Source: Lingula anatina
Taxonomy: Eukaryota; Brachiopoda; Lingulata; Lingulida; Lingulidae
Assembly (NCBI RefSeq): GCF_001039355.2
Contig: NW_019775702.1
Span: forward strand, 250,022-314,021
Direction: 5' to 3'
DNA length: 64,000 nucleotides
The translations under genes were made by a program, and so were the position numbers. Below are positions 50,852 through 61,362 of the stretch, piece after piece. Position 1 is the first letter of the stretch. Each line of letters opens with the position of its first letter. The notes under the pieces are model-generated. The model searched no databases, had not been told where the DNA came from, and was given only the letters and a program-made list of their open reading frames with translations.

Positions 50852-53135
50852 ATGTTTCACGGGCATCACCACGCACGCGAGGCGAACAGAGCACACAGGG
50901 TAAGATCACAGTGGTGTGTGTGTGTGTGTGTGTGTGGGGAGGGGGGGGGGGCGGTGAGTTGGGAGTGACCACCTTGTTTACAGAAGATTGTCGAGGAATA
51001 ATTAAAAGAAATGTCGACAGAGTTTCTAAAGTGACAAAGTACTCCCACTTAAATGGATATGTATAGCTATTGTCTGCTTTGTTCAGTAACCATGTAAGAA
51101 AATGAACCATAGAAGTACATTGGGATGGGTTCGCATTATCGTCAGGAGCTACTGTATATAGTCTAGCATTGAACTTTGGAACAATAAATAGATCGACTGA
51201 AATTCAGATCCTTTACTTCTTTTAATCTTTATACTTAGGAATTCAAACCAACGACATAATACTATGTTAATTCTTATACTTTTTCATATCTTTGTTATCT
51301 TCATATTACTCTGTATATTTAAATGCACTTTCAATCCTTAAAAAATCATGCTTGCTCCTTTACAAATAGCCATTTTTATTATTTATCACAGTGATACCAT
51401 CATTTATCGGTAAGTAATATCAGAACAGGTTAAACATTGACACATGGGGATGGCACAATGATGGAAGTTGTTTGAGATTAATTATTAGAACAGAGAAGTA
51501 TAAACAACAAAAGAAACTTTATTTTTATGAACATTTCAAATGGCCACGGGTATCTAAAACGGTGAGGTGCGTAGTTTGCACAGTATCCAGTTATAATATG
51601 GATCCTTTCTATCTATCTGTTCACAGGATGAGATGCGGCACGAGGCTAGAGAGGCCAATCTACGACATAAGGCGGCCAGAGCCATGATGCATGGGAACGT
51701 CTTCAGAGCCATGAATTTACAGGTACGGTAGATGAGGTGTGAAAACAAGACCCGTCACGAGGTCGACACACCTTGAAATGTATAGGCCGACATATCTCTT
51801 TCCCCAGTTTGCCAGAGGAATACCGTTTTAACCCATACATGTAGAGTAGACTACCTGGGTTTGAAATACGCGCCTCATAATATTAATCCGGTACTATTCC
51901 AATAAGATTAAGAAACACGGGGCAGCGATGTGTTGCATCCATGACAGTTTTCTGCACATTATATGTATTTAAGCATTTTTTTGCATGCCAGCTTGTATTT
52001 CATTCATTACTATATAGCGGTTTGTACGAGCTGAGCTATATGTAATACATATTTTAAACCTGGTGACACAGTGTTGATATTAGAGTAGGCCTATATATTA
52101 ATCGTACGCTTGGCTTGAAGCATCCAGTGAATACAGAATGCAGGAAGCGATCAGCTGATAATGACAGGTTATCATTTACGATGCTTTCCGTTCTCGAAGA
52201 AATCTGACATAGACATTGGTATGTTCAACGAGATGTGTATTTTACAGGCGAAGGCAGAAAATCAACATCAGAGAGCGGAGATGGCACATAACAGAGAAAT
52301 GTTTGCAAGAGAGGCTATGTATCACCATCACCACCACCACTGCCCCCCTCCCCCGCCGTGTGGGGGGCCGGTGCCACCGGTAAGTGAACTCTGGGGACAC
52401 CGCTCAAACTTGTCCGTTTTAAGTCAGTTTTCTGCGTTTTTTAGCGTTTTTATAACGAACAACTCATTAATGTCTAAACTGAAACGTTCAAACTAGTACA
52501 GTCACCCTTTCGTTGTATTTTTCATTGTTACGCAAACTCTCTTGAACAACTTAAACGAAAATAAAATATCCAGTAATAAAAGCTTCAAGAAAGAGATAAC
52601 GTCAGATATGTTGTTTTATATTGTAGGTGGGCTCTGCGTACCCGGCGTACCCCCAGCCCTACCCTACTTCATACCCAGTAGGTGTCGTTGCTCCGCCACC
52701 GTCAGGTAAGAAAGCCGACGTCGTTGTGTATCTTTTTTTTTTTTTTTTTTTTTTGTCGTTGGTGATTCGTTAGTAAATAGCCTTACTCAAAACGTTATGA
52801 ACGGATTTTGATAAAATTTTCAGGATTGGTAAAAAGTGAGCTAACCTAAAACCTATTAGATTTCGGTAATGATCCATTAATCAAGTAATTAACTTATTGT
52901 TGAAAAAAATTGGACTGCACTGACCGAGGTCTGCGCTCTCTGCTTGCCCTTTCTAGCGATAAAATGAAACGAAAATCGAAAATACACTCAGTTCAACATA
53001 CACATGAATCATTTGTATTTGTATGTGTTTATTATTTCAGGTCCTCCTCCTCCTTACAGTGCTCCAGCCTACCCTCAGCCAGGAAGTCCTTACCCACCCC
53101 CTCCATCTAATCCATATGGATATCCACCACATTAA
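50852..53135 (+). CDS. Unrecognised His/Ala/Arg-helical, Pro/Tyr-rich protein (149 aa)
   Basis: Five exons (50852-50899, 51627-51722, 52248-52379, 52627-52705, 53041-53135, TAA) join in frame with consensus splice sites. I do not recognise the family. Residues 1-72 are charged and helical in character, with a recurring motif: HAREANRAHR, HEAREANLRHKAARAMM, then HNREMFAREAMY. The first three exons are all in phase 0, about one motif each. Next come six His, then CPPPPPC. The last 60 residues are Pro/Tyr/Gly/Ser-rich (AYPAYPQPYPTSYP, PPPPYSAPAYPQPGSPYP, NPYGYPPH). PPPPY fits a WW-domain ligand, and the His run could bind metal. There is no signal peptide or membrane helix. ATG 50852 follows a good acceptor; an in-frame ATG at 50771 is less likely. 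Exon structure is well supported; function is unknown. Confidence 0.75.
50915..50953. repeat. (TG)n followed by a G-run in intron 1 of the His/Pro/Tyr-rich gene
   Basis: About 12 TG units run into an almost pure G stretch just after exon 1. Confidence 0.9.
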
Positions 53136-53515
53136 TAACTTGTATATATAGACTCAAACAACAAGTTTCTACGCAGCAAGAAAACTGTGAAATGTACCTT
53201 GTATGGACTTCAAGAATATAACATTTATCTGTGATGGACTCCTTAGCACTTCCTAGGATCCAAAGTGATCTACAGAACATTGTCAAGTAATGAAATACGA
53301 GAGGGCTAGCCCTCGTTTTCCAGTGGCTGTCCTTTGTATTTTATTATAAAAATATTTAAATTATTAAAAAATATATCTAACGTTGTAACTTGAAATGAGG
53401 ATATAAAGTACAGAGGCTAACAAAAATCTAGATTGACATTTACGCGTACCTTAGCCAGTAAATTACTGGTATCTTGGTGAAATACTAGTATATAGTTTAG
53501 CCTTCTGTGGCACTA

Positions 53516-53521
53516 AATAAA
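53516..53521 (+). terminator. Candidate poly(A) signal of the His/Pro/Tyr-rich gene
   Basis: AATAAA lies about 380 bases after the stop codon. Confidence 0.45.
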
Positions 53522-54572
53522 ACATGTTTAATACATATCATGATGTTATGAAAATGTGAGTTTCACTACACGTAGAAGTAAAATGAAAAATGAAGGGAGA
53601 ACTGATTAAATAAAAGAACAGATATCTCTGATCGTTAACACCGGGAAGTACTGAAATGCGTACAAACGTCCTGAATCTGAAACATATCTGAAGGGAAAAA
53701 TAAGTAAAGAATCTCATCGGTTTACTACTGCATGTCAAATTTCAAAAACATAACTGTACAGAGTATATCTTGTGTTCGCGTCTCTCAGGTGTTATAATTT
53801 GACGCACGCGTTGGCCCGCGTCATCTTCATTTCATAGTGTTTGTGTCCAATAATAAGTTGAATGGTAGGAAAAGACAAGCAAAAAGATTTAATTATGTGC
53901 GTAATGAAACCAAAAAGTGCACTTCAAGTTGTGCATTTCGAGTTCCTGATTTTGTTTGTTCACTGACAGGTCTTATGTACCAGGTCGATAGATAAACCAG
54001 AATAGGTTTCGTGTTTCACGGCTCTACGATTTTGAATATTATGATCTGTAAATTCGATCCTACTTCTTGTGCTGTTAAACTGCATATTAACAAAAAATAC
54101 TGACGTGAATCGATTTTCGTGGAAACTGTTCGTTTTTTAATAGTCAGTTATTAATCTGAGCGTCCCCTCCCATTCAATGTTCTGTCGCAGCTTTCCAATT
54201 GCATTAGGGGAAATTTCTTTTGATGGACTTCTGTGAAGATCTTCGCTTTCACAATAAGGCTTAATTGACTTATTCTTTCCCCAAAGGGACAGACTCATTT
54301 CCACTCAGCCAAAATATTTTCTAAAGAAATCATGGTCGAAGAACCTACTCCGCCCCAGGTTGTGTTCCTTTATGTTAATACACGTAAAGAGGGATACTGG
54401 CCTATAATATGCTCAGCCGTTATTAATTATTAATCTGCATTGTTCTAATTATCTCCAGTCAAGGGTCTTAAAATTGATGGAAGCTCCAAGCTCCCGGTGA
54501 TATTAGACTGGTCCTGTATTGATTAGCAAGCGGGAGTGCTCAAGAGTTGCGGAGAGATTACCTCTGTGTACA
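53522..54572. other. Intergenic region, no gene seen
   Basis: About 1 kb without a supported exon. It must contain the promoter of the Ly6-like gene starting at 54573. Confidence 0.45.
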
Positions 54573-57020
54573 ATGGCAGGAGATGGCAGACGGACCACAA
54601 CCTGGCTGGCTGCGCTTCTCTTCATGGATTTTGTCAAAGGTTTCGCTTTATTTTTCAAGGCTTTCGATGAAATTGTGCTGGGAAAAAAACTCACTTGCAT
54701 TGAGTGAATTTGTTTTTTGTTGTTTTTTTTTAAAGTAAAACTGGAGTGTGTTAATGATAGGCCTATGTGAAGCTATTATCGAGTGCAGGTATTTTAGATT
54801 GCCGTTTGACCATTCCAGGGGAAATTTCTTGTTATAGCTATGTGCATTTAATCCTAAAAAAAGAACTTATTATTAAGATTTAATCGAGTGGTTCATTTTC
54901 CAGACGTGACAGCATTCTCGTGTGTGCAGTGTTCTACCAACAAACCTGACCAAGGCACCAAAAGCTGTAAGGACGGCTTAATCCCCACCCCCTGTTCAGA
55001 ACGCGGGCTCGACCATTACTGCTTCACGGGTTACACCTTAGATGTCAACGGTAAGTGTATGCCTGGTGGACAACAGCATGGGGTTATCGATGTCCAAGAA
55101 ATACCAGGAAAACTATTAGGAACTACAAATATTTGTCATTTGCCCAAGTCACATAATGGTCAATTATTTCAAACGAGGGGACAGATTTTGGTGCGCAAAT
55201 ATAGTCTAAATGGAGTTTAGATTTCCAACTCTCAGTATTCAAATTCTATTCTGCTAAACAGTCGATAGGGATTAGATTTGCCTCAATTATTTTCACCCTT
55301 AACTGGTGTAACTACAGTTGTTTCACAGGATTCTGGTTCAACTCATTTCTTGAGTGGGGAAATGCTCTTTCAGGAAAAAATTACAAGAGCGGAATCGGTA
55401 CAAACTCAAAACAATTATCATCAATCTTCTTCTTAATTTATTCATTCATGTATTTGTTTATTTATCGACAGGGTTGTCAACATAACAGTGCTTAAAACTC
55501 ATTGTAAACATACTAACACCTGAAAACAAAGAGAATCGATACTACAAAGCCATAAAAATGAGTTTGCAGCCCTCTGTTGGCATTTTGCCAATTTTGTGAA
55601 AGCTACGCAAATCTAAATGTTTTTCACAAGTCAGATCACCTCTCAACGTTAAAAAGTAAATTTGAGGTGGGGTGGCGTTGGGTGTACACATGAACACCCA
55701 CTGCAGGGGCGAATCTGGGATTATTTGAAGGGGGTCTGTGGATGCGAAGCCGACCCCCCCCCCCCCCCCCAACACTTGGGGGGGGGTTCGGGGCCCAAAA
55801 TTTTTTTAGTTTTTTNNNNNNNNNNNNNNNNNNNNNNNNNNNNNNNNNNNNNNNNNNNNNNNNNNNNNNNNNNNNNNNNNNNNNNNNNNNNNNNNNNNNN
55901 NNNNNNNNNNNNNNNNNNNNNNNNNNNNNNNNNNNNNNNNNNNNNNNNNNNNNNNNNNNNNNNNNNNNNNNNNNNNNNNNNNNNNNNNNNNNNNNNNNNN
56001 NNNNNNNNNNNNNNNNNNNNNNNNNNNNNNNNNNNNNNNNNNNNNNNNNNNNNNNNNNNNNNNNNNNNNNNNNNNNNNNNNNNNNNNNNNNNNNNNNNNN
56101 NNNNNNNNNNNNNNNNNNNNNNNNNNNNNNNNNNNNNNNNNNNNNNNNNNNNNNNNNNNNNNNNNNNNNNNNNNNNNNNNNNNNNNNNNNNNNNNNNNNN
56201 NNNNNNNNNNNNNNNNNNNNNNNNNNNNNNNNNNNNNNNNNNNNNNNNNNNNNNNNNNNNNNNNNNNNNNNNNNNNNNNNNNNNNNNNNNNNNNNNNNNN
56301 NNNNNNNNNNNNNNNNNNNNNNNNNNNNNNNNNNNNNNNNNNNNNNNNNNNNNNNNNNNNNNNNNNNNNNNNNNNNNNNNNNNNNNNNNNNNNNNNNNNN
56401 NNNNNNNNNNNNNNNNNNNNNNNNNNNNNNNNNNNNNNNNNNNNNNNNNNNNNNNNNNCCCCCCCCCCCCCCCCCAACACTTGGCGTGGGGTTCGGGGCC
56501 CAAAATTATTTTAGTATTTTCGAAGGCGAACGGTGGCATTTGGTTCGGTTTAGAACTGTGATACAGCAAGTCAAAATTCAAATTTCAAGAGGGGACCAGA
56601 AATCGAAGGGGGGGGGGGGGGTCAGTACAGTACAGACTCCAATAAATTCACCTTGTCGTTATTTCCGTTACAGACTCGCTGCTTCACGTCCACCGTGGCT
56701 GCACGCCCGTCTCTCTGCATGGCTGTATGGAGGTTCTTCCTTTACCACACCAATCACAGCATCGCCCTGTCAAGAAGTCGGAAAAATTCCTACTCATGAA
56801 AGAAAGGGGCGACTTCTTTGAAAATGCCACGCTGGCAGACGACCACTTGAAATCTGACAGTTACCATGGTAAATCCACAGGAGAAGTGACTTGCTATGAA
56901 TCCTGCCAGCTGGATGGCTGTAACCATGGTACCAGTGTTCATTCAGACCTCGGAAATGTAGCTAGTATCACAATTACCATAATAGCGTTCATGCTAATAC
57001 GAATAAACAAATATATTTGA
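54573..57020 (+). CDS. Ly6/uPAR-type GPI-anchored cell-surface protein
   Basis: Three exons (54573-54639, 54904-55050, 56674-57020) join in phase 1 and give 186 residues. The N-terminus has a hydrophobic signal segment (WLAALLFMDF). The mature part holds ten Cys: SCVQC, KSC, TPC, HYC, then GCTPVSLHGC, TCYESC and GCN. The ending C-x(4)-CN (CQLDGCN) and the spacing fit the three-finger Ly6/uPAR fold. A hydrophobic tail (ASITITIIAFMLI) is expected for GPI-anchor addition. The subfamily is not identifiable; invertebrate relatives include quiver/sleepless-like proteins. The intron between exons 2 and 3 contains a 643-base N gap, so a further exon could be hidden. Exon 3 contains an unusually long stretch between its second and third Cys. 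Confidence 0.75.
55713..56630. mobile_element. Repeat element spanning the assembly gap
   Basis: The left side begins caggggcgaatctgggatta, a hAT/MITE-like end. Both gap edges carry a long C-run followed by caacacttgg and gttcggggcccaaaat (55755-55815 and 56459-56515). The right side ends in a G-run near 56625. Homopolymers and the internal repeat probably caused the gap. Confidence 0.5.
55816..56458. other. Assembly gap (643 N)
   Basis: A run of N. Long open frames crossing it are meaningless. Confidence 0.99.
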
Positions 57021-57666
57021 ACATTTATCCAATTTGTTAGGGTGACAAATCCCCAAGGTGACTTTATTTAAAGTTAGCATTCTAAAAATTATAAAAGAAC
57101 ATCAACTTCTCTATAACATTCCATAACTAAAAAATACACTCAGAGAGTGCAGATCTACAACAAGTTCAGTCATCATTATCCGTTTATTAATCCACTAATC
57201 AACTTAATTCACACAAGTATCCCTAAAATCTAGTCTAACTCAGACATAGGCCTATCCTGAAAATTTCTCCAAAATTTATCAACTTTTTTTATTAATTTCT
57301 CCAATAGTCTATATAACTAACGAATGGATCACCACCAGAATATTATCTTTCATTACTCGTTTCTGAAAAATGCCAAAATTCATTTTCAGCTTTTTCCATG
57401 TTGCTATCAGTAAAAATGGGACTTAAAACAACCTCCTTGGTGAAGGTGCATGCAAGTGGTCAAAAGCATATGCTGGTTTTATTGAATTCAGGATAAAGAA
57501 AGGTTCGAGACGTGTATTCATCCATACATGCCATTTTAAACACTGGATGTCACCAACAGCAAGATTAATTTTTGGCACCAAATCTCCAAAGGGGTTCTGA
57601 AAAATTGATGTGTGATTAGAAACAAAAGCTTAAGACACATTGTTGCTCTTGTACTAAGGCAAAGTA
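57021..57666. other. Intergenic region between convergent Ly6-like and H1 genes
   Basis: No coding or RNA feature recognised; AT-rich sequence. Confidence 0.5.
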
Positions 57667-57672
57667 TTTATT
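57667..57672 (-). terminator. Candidate H1 poly(A) signal
   Basis: Minus-strand AATAAA about 310 bases after the H1 stop. A polyadenylated tail is expected for an intron-containing replacement-type histone. Confidence 0.4.
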
Positions 57673-57978
57673 AAAACATTCTTCAATGACAGTTAAAATT
57701 GTACATATCCATGGCATTATTGTCCAATTTATGCAAATGAGATATATAAGCAGTGTAGATCAACTGGATTAGATCAATTAAACACCTTTTATCTAATCTA
57801 CATTCCACAACTCAACACCACTATCCAGAATCAGTTCATCATTGTCTATCTACACAGGTAAAATGCATTACAAGCTAAAATGTATCCAACACGTTTAAAA
57901 CAGTCCAGCTGCTGCTACCCCCCCCCCCCCAAAAAAAAAAAAAAGAAAAAAATTGCTCTTCCCTTGTGGAACTAACAC

Positions 57979-59020
57979 CTAAGCCTTCTTCACCTTGGGT
58001 TTCTTTTCTTTACTCTGAAAAATAAATACAATAACTTCTTAATTATAAACAGCCAGGAAAGGAGTATAGGTATTTTAAAAGGGCAAATTATTCGCGCAAA
58101 ATGTGCAAGATGAGCTCACTATCATTAAAGATATAATATGTCCAAACAAGTTTTCCAGCTCGTATCTTGGACTGGAAATCGCCCTGGCTGAACAATATTC
58201 ATTATCAACTCTCTACAGTGAAACTATGTATGATCTTGCACTTCAGTTTTTCAACTACTATATCATACATCTCGTCAGGTATTTATGCATGTGTAGTTCT
58301 TAATTACTGCCTATTGTTTAGATGCCATTTTACCTTTGAGTCGAGTTTTTGTCCCGTGGATATCTTGGGTTTGGCAGGGGACTTCGTCTTTTTTGTTGGC
58401 TTTTGGGTTTTCTTTTGGTCAGAGTCCATCTTCGTCTTTGTTTTGCTGACCTTCTTCTTGGGGGATTCTTCGCTACTAGTTTTCTTTTTGGGTTTAGGCG
58501 ATTTATCAGTGTCGCTTACTTTTTTCTTAATTTTTACAGATTTCCCGTCCTTGGTTTTGGAAGATTTTTCTTCTGATTTGCTGGAAGATTTAACCTTTTT
58601 GGATTTTTCGGCTGCCGCCTTTTCTTTCTTCTTCTCAGCCTCTTTAACTTTCTTTTCTTTTGCCTTTCTTTCCTTCTCAATTTGCAGTTTATTTAGTTTG
58701 TACCTGCCGCTTAGTCCTGCCTTGTTTCCCTCAGCTTCTATGTGTTTTTTTGGTCGGATAAGAATTCCTTCAGCAATCCCTTTCTCTAGCGCTTTACGGA
58801 GCCGAGTTCGCACCATATTTGGGTCGACTTGGTATTTCTCCACCAAAAAATTCTTCATGGCGGGAACCGATGACCCTTTGGCGCCATCATCGAGTGTGGT
58901 AATGGCATCCACTACCATAGACAGAGTACTGGGGCCGCTTGCCGCGGGAGCAAACTTTTTCTTCAACTTGGCCGCCGTCTTGACGGGACTTGGGGAAGCA
59001 GAATTGTCAGAGTCACCCAT
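57979..59020 (-). CDS. Linker histone H1 (replacement type, intron-containing)
   Basis: H1 binds linker DNA at the nucleosome and compacts chromatin. Exon 1 (59020-58334) encodes 229 residues; exon 2 (58014-57979) adds SKEKKPKVKKA and TAG, for 240 residues. Start MGDSDNSASPSP was chosen over an in-frame ATG at 59110 because it gives the usual short Ser/Pro/Lys N-tail. Residues of about 30-110 form the winged-helix GH1 domain (TLSMVVDAITTLDD, SSVPAMKNFLVEKYQVD, MVRTRLRKALEKGIAEGIL, GLSGRYKL). The rest is a Lys/Ser/Pro/Ala-rich tail with SPKP, SPKK and SPAK sites. Replication-dependent H1 genes lack introns, so this is probably a constitutively expressed variant. The exon join (GACTCAAAG|gtaaaa to ttttcag|AGTAAA) is phase 0. 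Confidence 0.88.
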
Positions 59021-59181
59021 TGAAAAAGTGATTTGATTCTGCTGGCATGAAAAGCTCCACGTCACTTGATCAGGTTGAACAGACTGACACGAGGGTAGAG
59101 AAGTTGTCAAATTTATATTACGCGCGCGGACCTTGCTGAAAACACACCTTTTCGCGCGTTAGATACAAGTACTCATTGCTA
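59021..59181. promoter_or_regulatory. Candidate bidirectional promoter, H1 / C12orf56-like gene
   Basis: The divergent genes are separated by a short region with CpG-rich words (ttacgcgcgcggacc, ttttcgcgcgtt) that stand out against the AT-rich surroundings. The plus-strand 5' UTR exon begins somewhere near 59180. Confidence 0.5.
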
Positions 59182-59241
59182 TGCGGCCATTTTTCGAAGA
59201 GTTCATGATATCGGTGTTCTTTATTGATAGCTGAAACAACA

Positions 59242-59394
59242 ATGGATGCATTAATAACAGAAGGGTGTAACTGCATTTCGAAATTCGATTTAAAAAAAGG
59301 CGGTTGTCGGTCTTTTGTAAAAGCTTGTCTTGGTCATAGGACCTTCGTACTAGATGATGCTGCCATCTATGGTCACCGCGAATTGACGTCATAA
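59242..59394 (+). other. Upstream open reading frame in the 5' leader of the C12orf56-like gene
   Basis: A 50-codon frame (MDALITEGCNCISK...) starts in the presumed 5' UTR exon, which ends at donor TTTAG|gtgagt (59496). The next exon starts at 59963 and contains the main ATG at 60028. The uORF recurs at 60577-60729 in the second copy. Whether it is translated is unknown. Confidence 0.3.
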
Positions 59395-60027
59395 GAGGAC
59401 TGCTTGAAGTCCATGCCTGTTCTTGGAAATGGAAAGAAACATCATGTAAACGCCAGCTCTCTGTTTCAGAATATTGGGAATATGTATTCTCTTTAGGTGA
59501 GTAATATATTTGTTTTTATATATTGTTTATTTGACACATACATATAATGTTAGATCGGCAGTCTAGACTCTAGTAGTATTTTTTTACCTTTAATTTATTG
59601 AAAAATAATGTAGAATACTGGCATATTAAGTTGTGTAGTTATCATTTATGTCAGATGTGAAATGGGCTGCGCCATCAGGCTCTATCCAGCTGCAATTATC
59701 CCCCTGGGCTAATAAAAAAGTTAAAATTTTTACATAACTCTGTTATGAAGAAGATTTACAGATTAAGGTCACATGATGGGCCAAGAAACAAATCTAGAGT
59801 GCTTGGGGATAACTTCTCATCTCCACCTAAAATTTTCTATTCTCACATGTTCCAGAACAATTCTTTAAAGATATACATCATGTTTAAAACACCGTGAATT
59901 TGAATTGTTTCACTGTATGTCAATTTGAAATGGAAGAAATGACAATCTTTTGTTTCCTCCAGGTGAGAGCTGTACAGTGTAGGAGCTGTGTGTATACGTG
60001 AGCTAGGTCAGACTAGTGTGAGCAGAG

Positions 60028-60515
60028 ATGAACAGCCTGTGGCATTTCAAGCCAGGGGTGATGTACAGGCTGCTCAAGTCCCCCGAGTATGTGGAGTTCA
60101 GAAAGGTCATTGTTCTCCAGGAGGCACGCTTCATGGAAATCACAGAAGAGGGTGAGGGGATCAGAAGTGTTCATCTCGCTCTCACAGCTGACACCTTGTT
60201 TATTGCAGAAAAATGTCTTCCTGACTATGTAAAGCAGCCAGAGGTATGGACAGAGTCAGATCCTGAGTTAGAAGGAGTGGAGTTGATAAGTATTCTGCCA
60301 CTAGATGCCTCAGATATTGTTGTGCAAGATGACAGGAAGTATAAGCGGATCCATGTAGACCTACCTAATGGCACAGCCCGTCATTATGAATATGCAGAAA
60401 CGGTTCGCTCAGAAAGGATCTGGAAAAGTTGGGTCCAGGATGTCGCTGTGCTGAACAGACAGCAGACTGAAGATGCTGAAAGCCATGTGAACCTCACTGT
60501 TATTAGGGTAACTAC
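60028..60515 (+). other. Truncated first copy of C12orf56-like coding exon 1
   Basis: It is identical to the start of the exon at 61363 and is cut by the N at 60516. It is part of the 1334-bp duplication and probably not a second gene. Confidence 0.85.
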
Positions 60516-61362
60516 NTGCGGCCATTTTTCGAAGAGTTCATGATATCGGTGTTCTTTATTGATAGCTGAAACAACAATGGATGCATTAATAACAGAAGGG
60601 TGTAACTGCATTTCGAAATTCGATTTAAAAAAAGGCGGTTGTCGGTCTTTTGTAAAAGCTTGTCTTGGTCATAGGACCTTCGTACTAGGTGATGCTGCCA
60701 TCTATGGTCACCGCGAATTGACGTCATAAGAGGACTGCTTGAAGTCCATGCCTGTTCTTGGAAATGGAAAGAAACATCATGTAAACGCCAGCTCTCTGTT
60801 TCAGAATATTGGGAATATGTATTCTCTTTAGGTGAGTAATATATTTGTTTTTATATATTGTTTATTTGACACATACATATAATGTTAGATCGGCAGTCTA
60901 GACTCTAGTAGTATTTTTTTACCTTTAATTTATTGAAAAATAATGTAGAATACTGGCATATTAAGTTGTGTAGTTATCATTTATGTCAGATGTGAAATGG
61001 GCTGCGCCATCAGGCTCTATCCAGCTGCAATTATCCCCCTGGGCTAATAAAAAAGTTAAAATTTTTACATAACTCTGTTATGAAGAAGATTTACAGATTA
61101 AGGTCACATGATGGGCCAAGAAACAAATCTAGAGTGCTTGGGGATAACTTCTCATCTCCACCTAAAATTTTCTATTCTCACATGTTCCAGAACAATTCTT
61201 TAAAGATATACATCATGTTTAAAACACCGTGAATTTGAATTGTTTCACTGTATGTCAATTTGAAATGGAAGAAATGACAATCTTTTGTTTCCTCCAGGTG
61301 AGAGCTGTACAGTGTAGGAGCTGTGTGTATACGTGAGCTAGGTCAGACTAGTGTGAGCAGAG

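Noticed and set aside
55662-56821. Open frames of 224-359 codons on both strands
   Set aside because: They exist only because the N gap contains no stop codons; the flanks are homopolymers.
58167-59036. 289-codon plus-strand frame rich in Phe/Ser/Leu
   Set aside because: It is the antisense of the Lys/Ser-rich H1 coding sequence, which carries a real GH1 domain on the minus strand.
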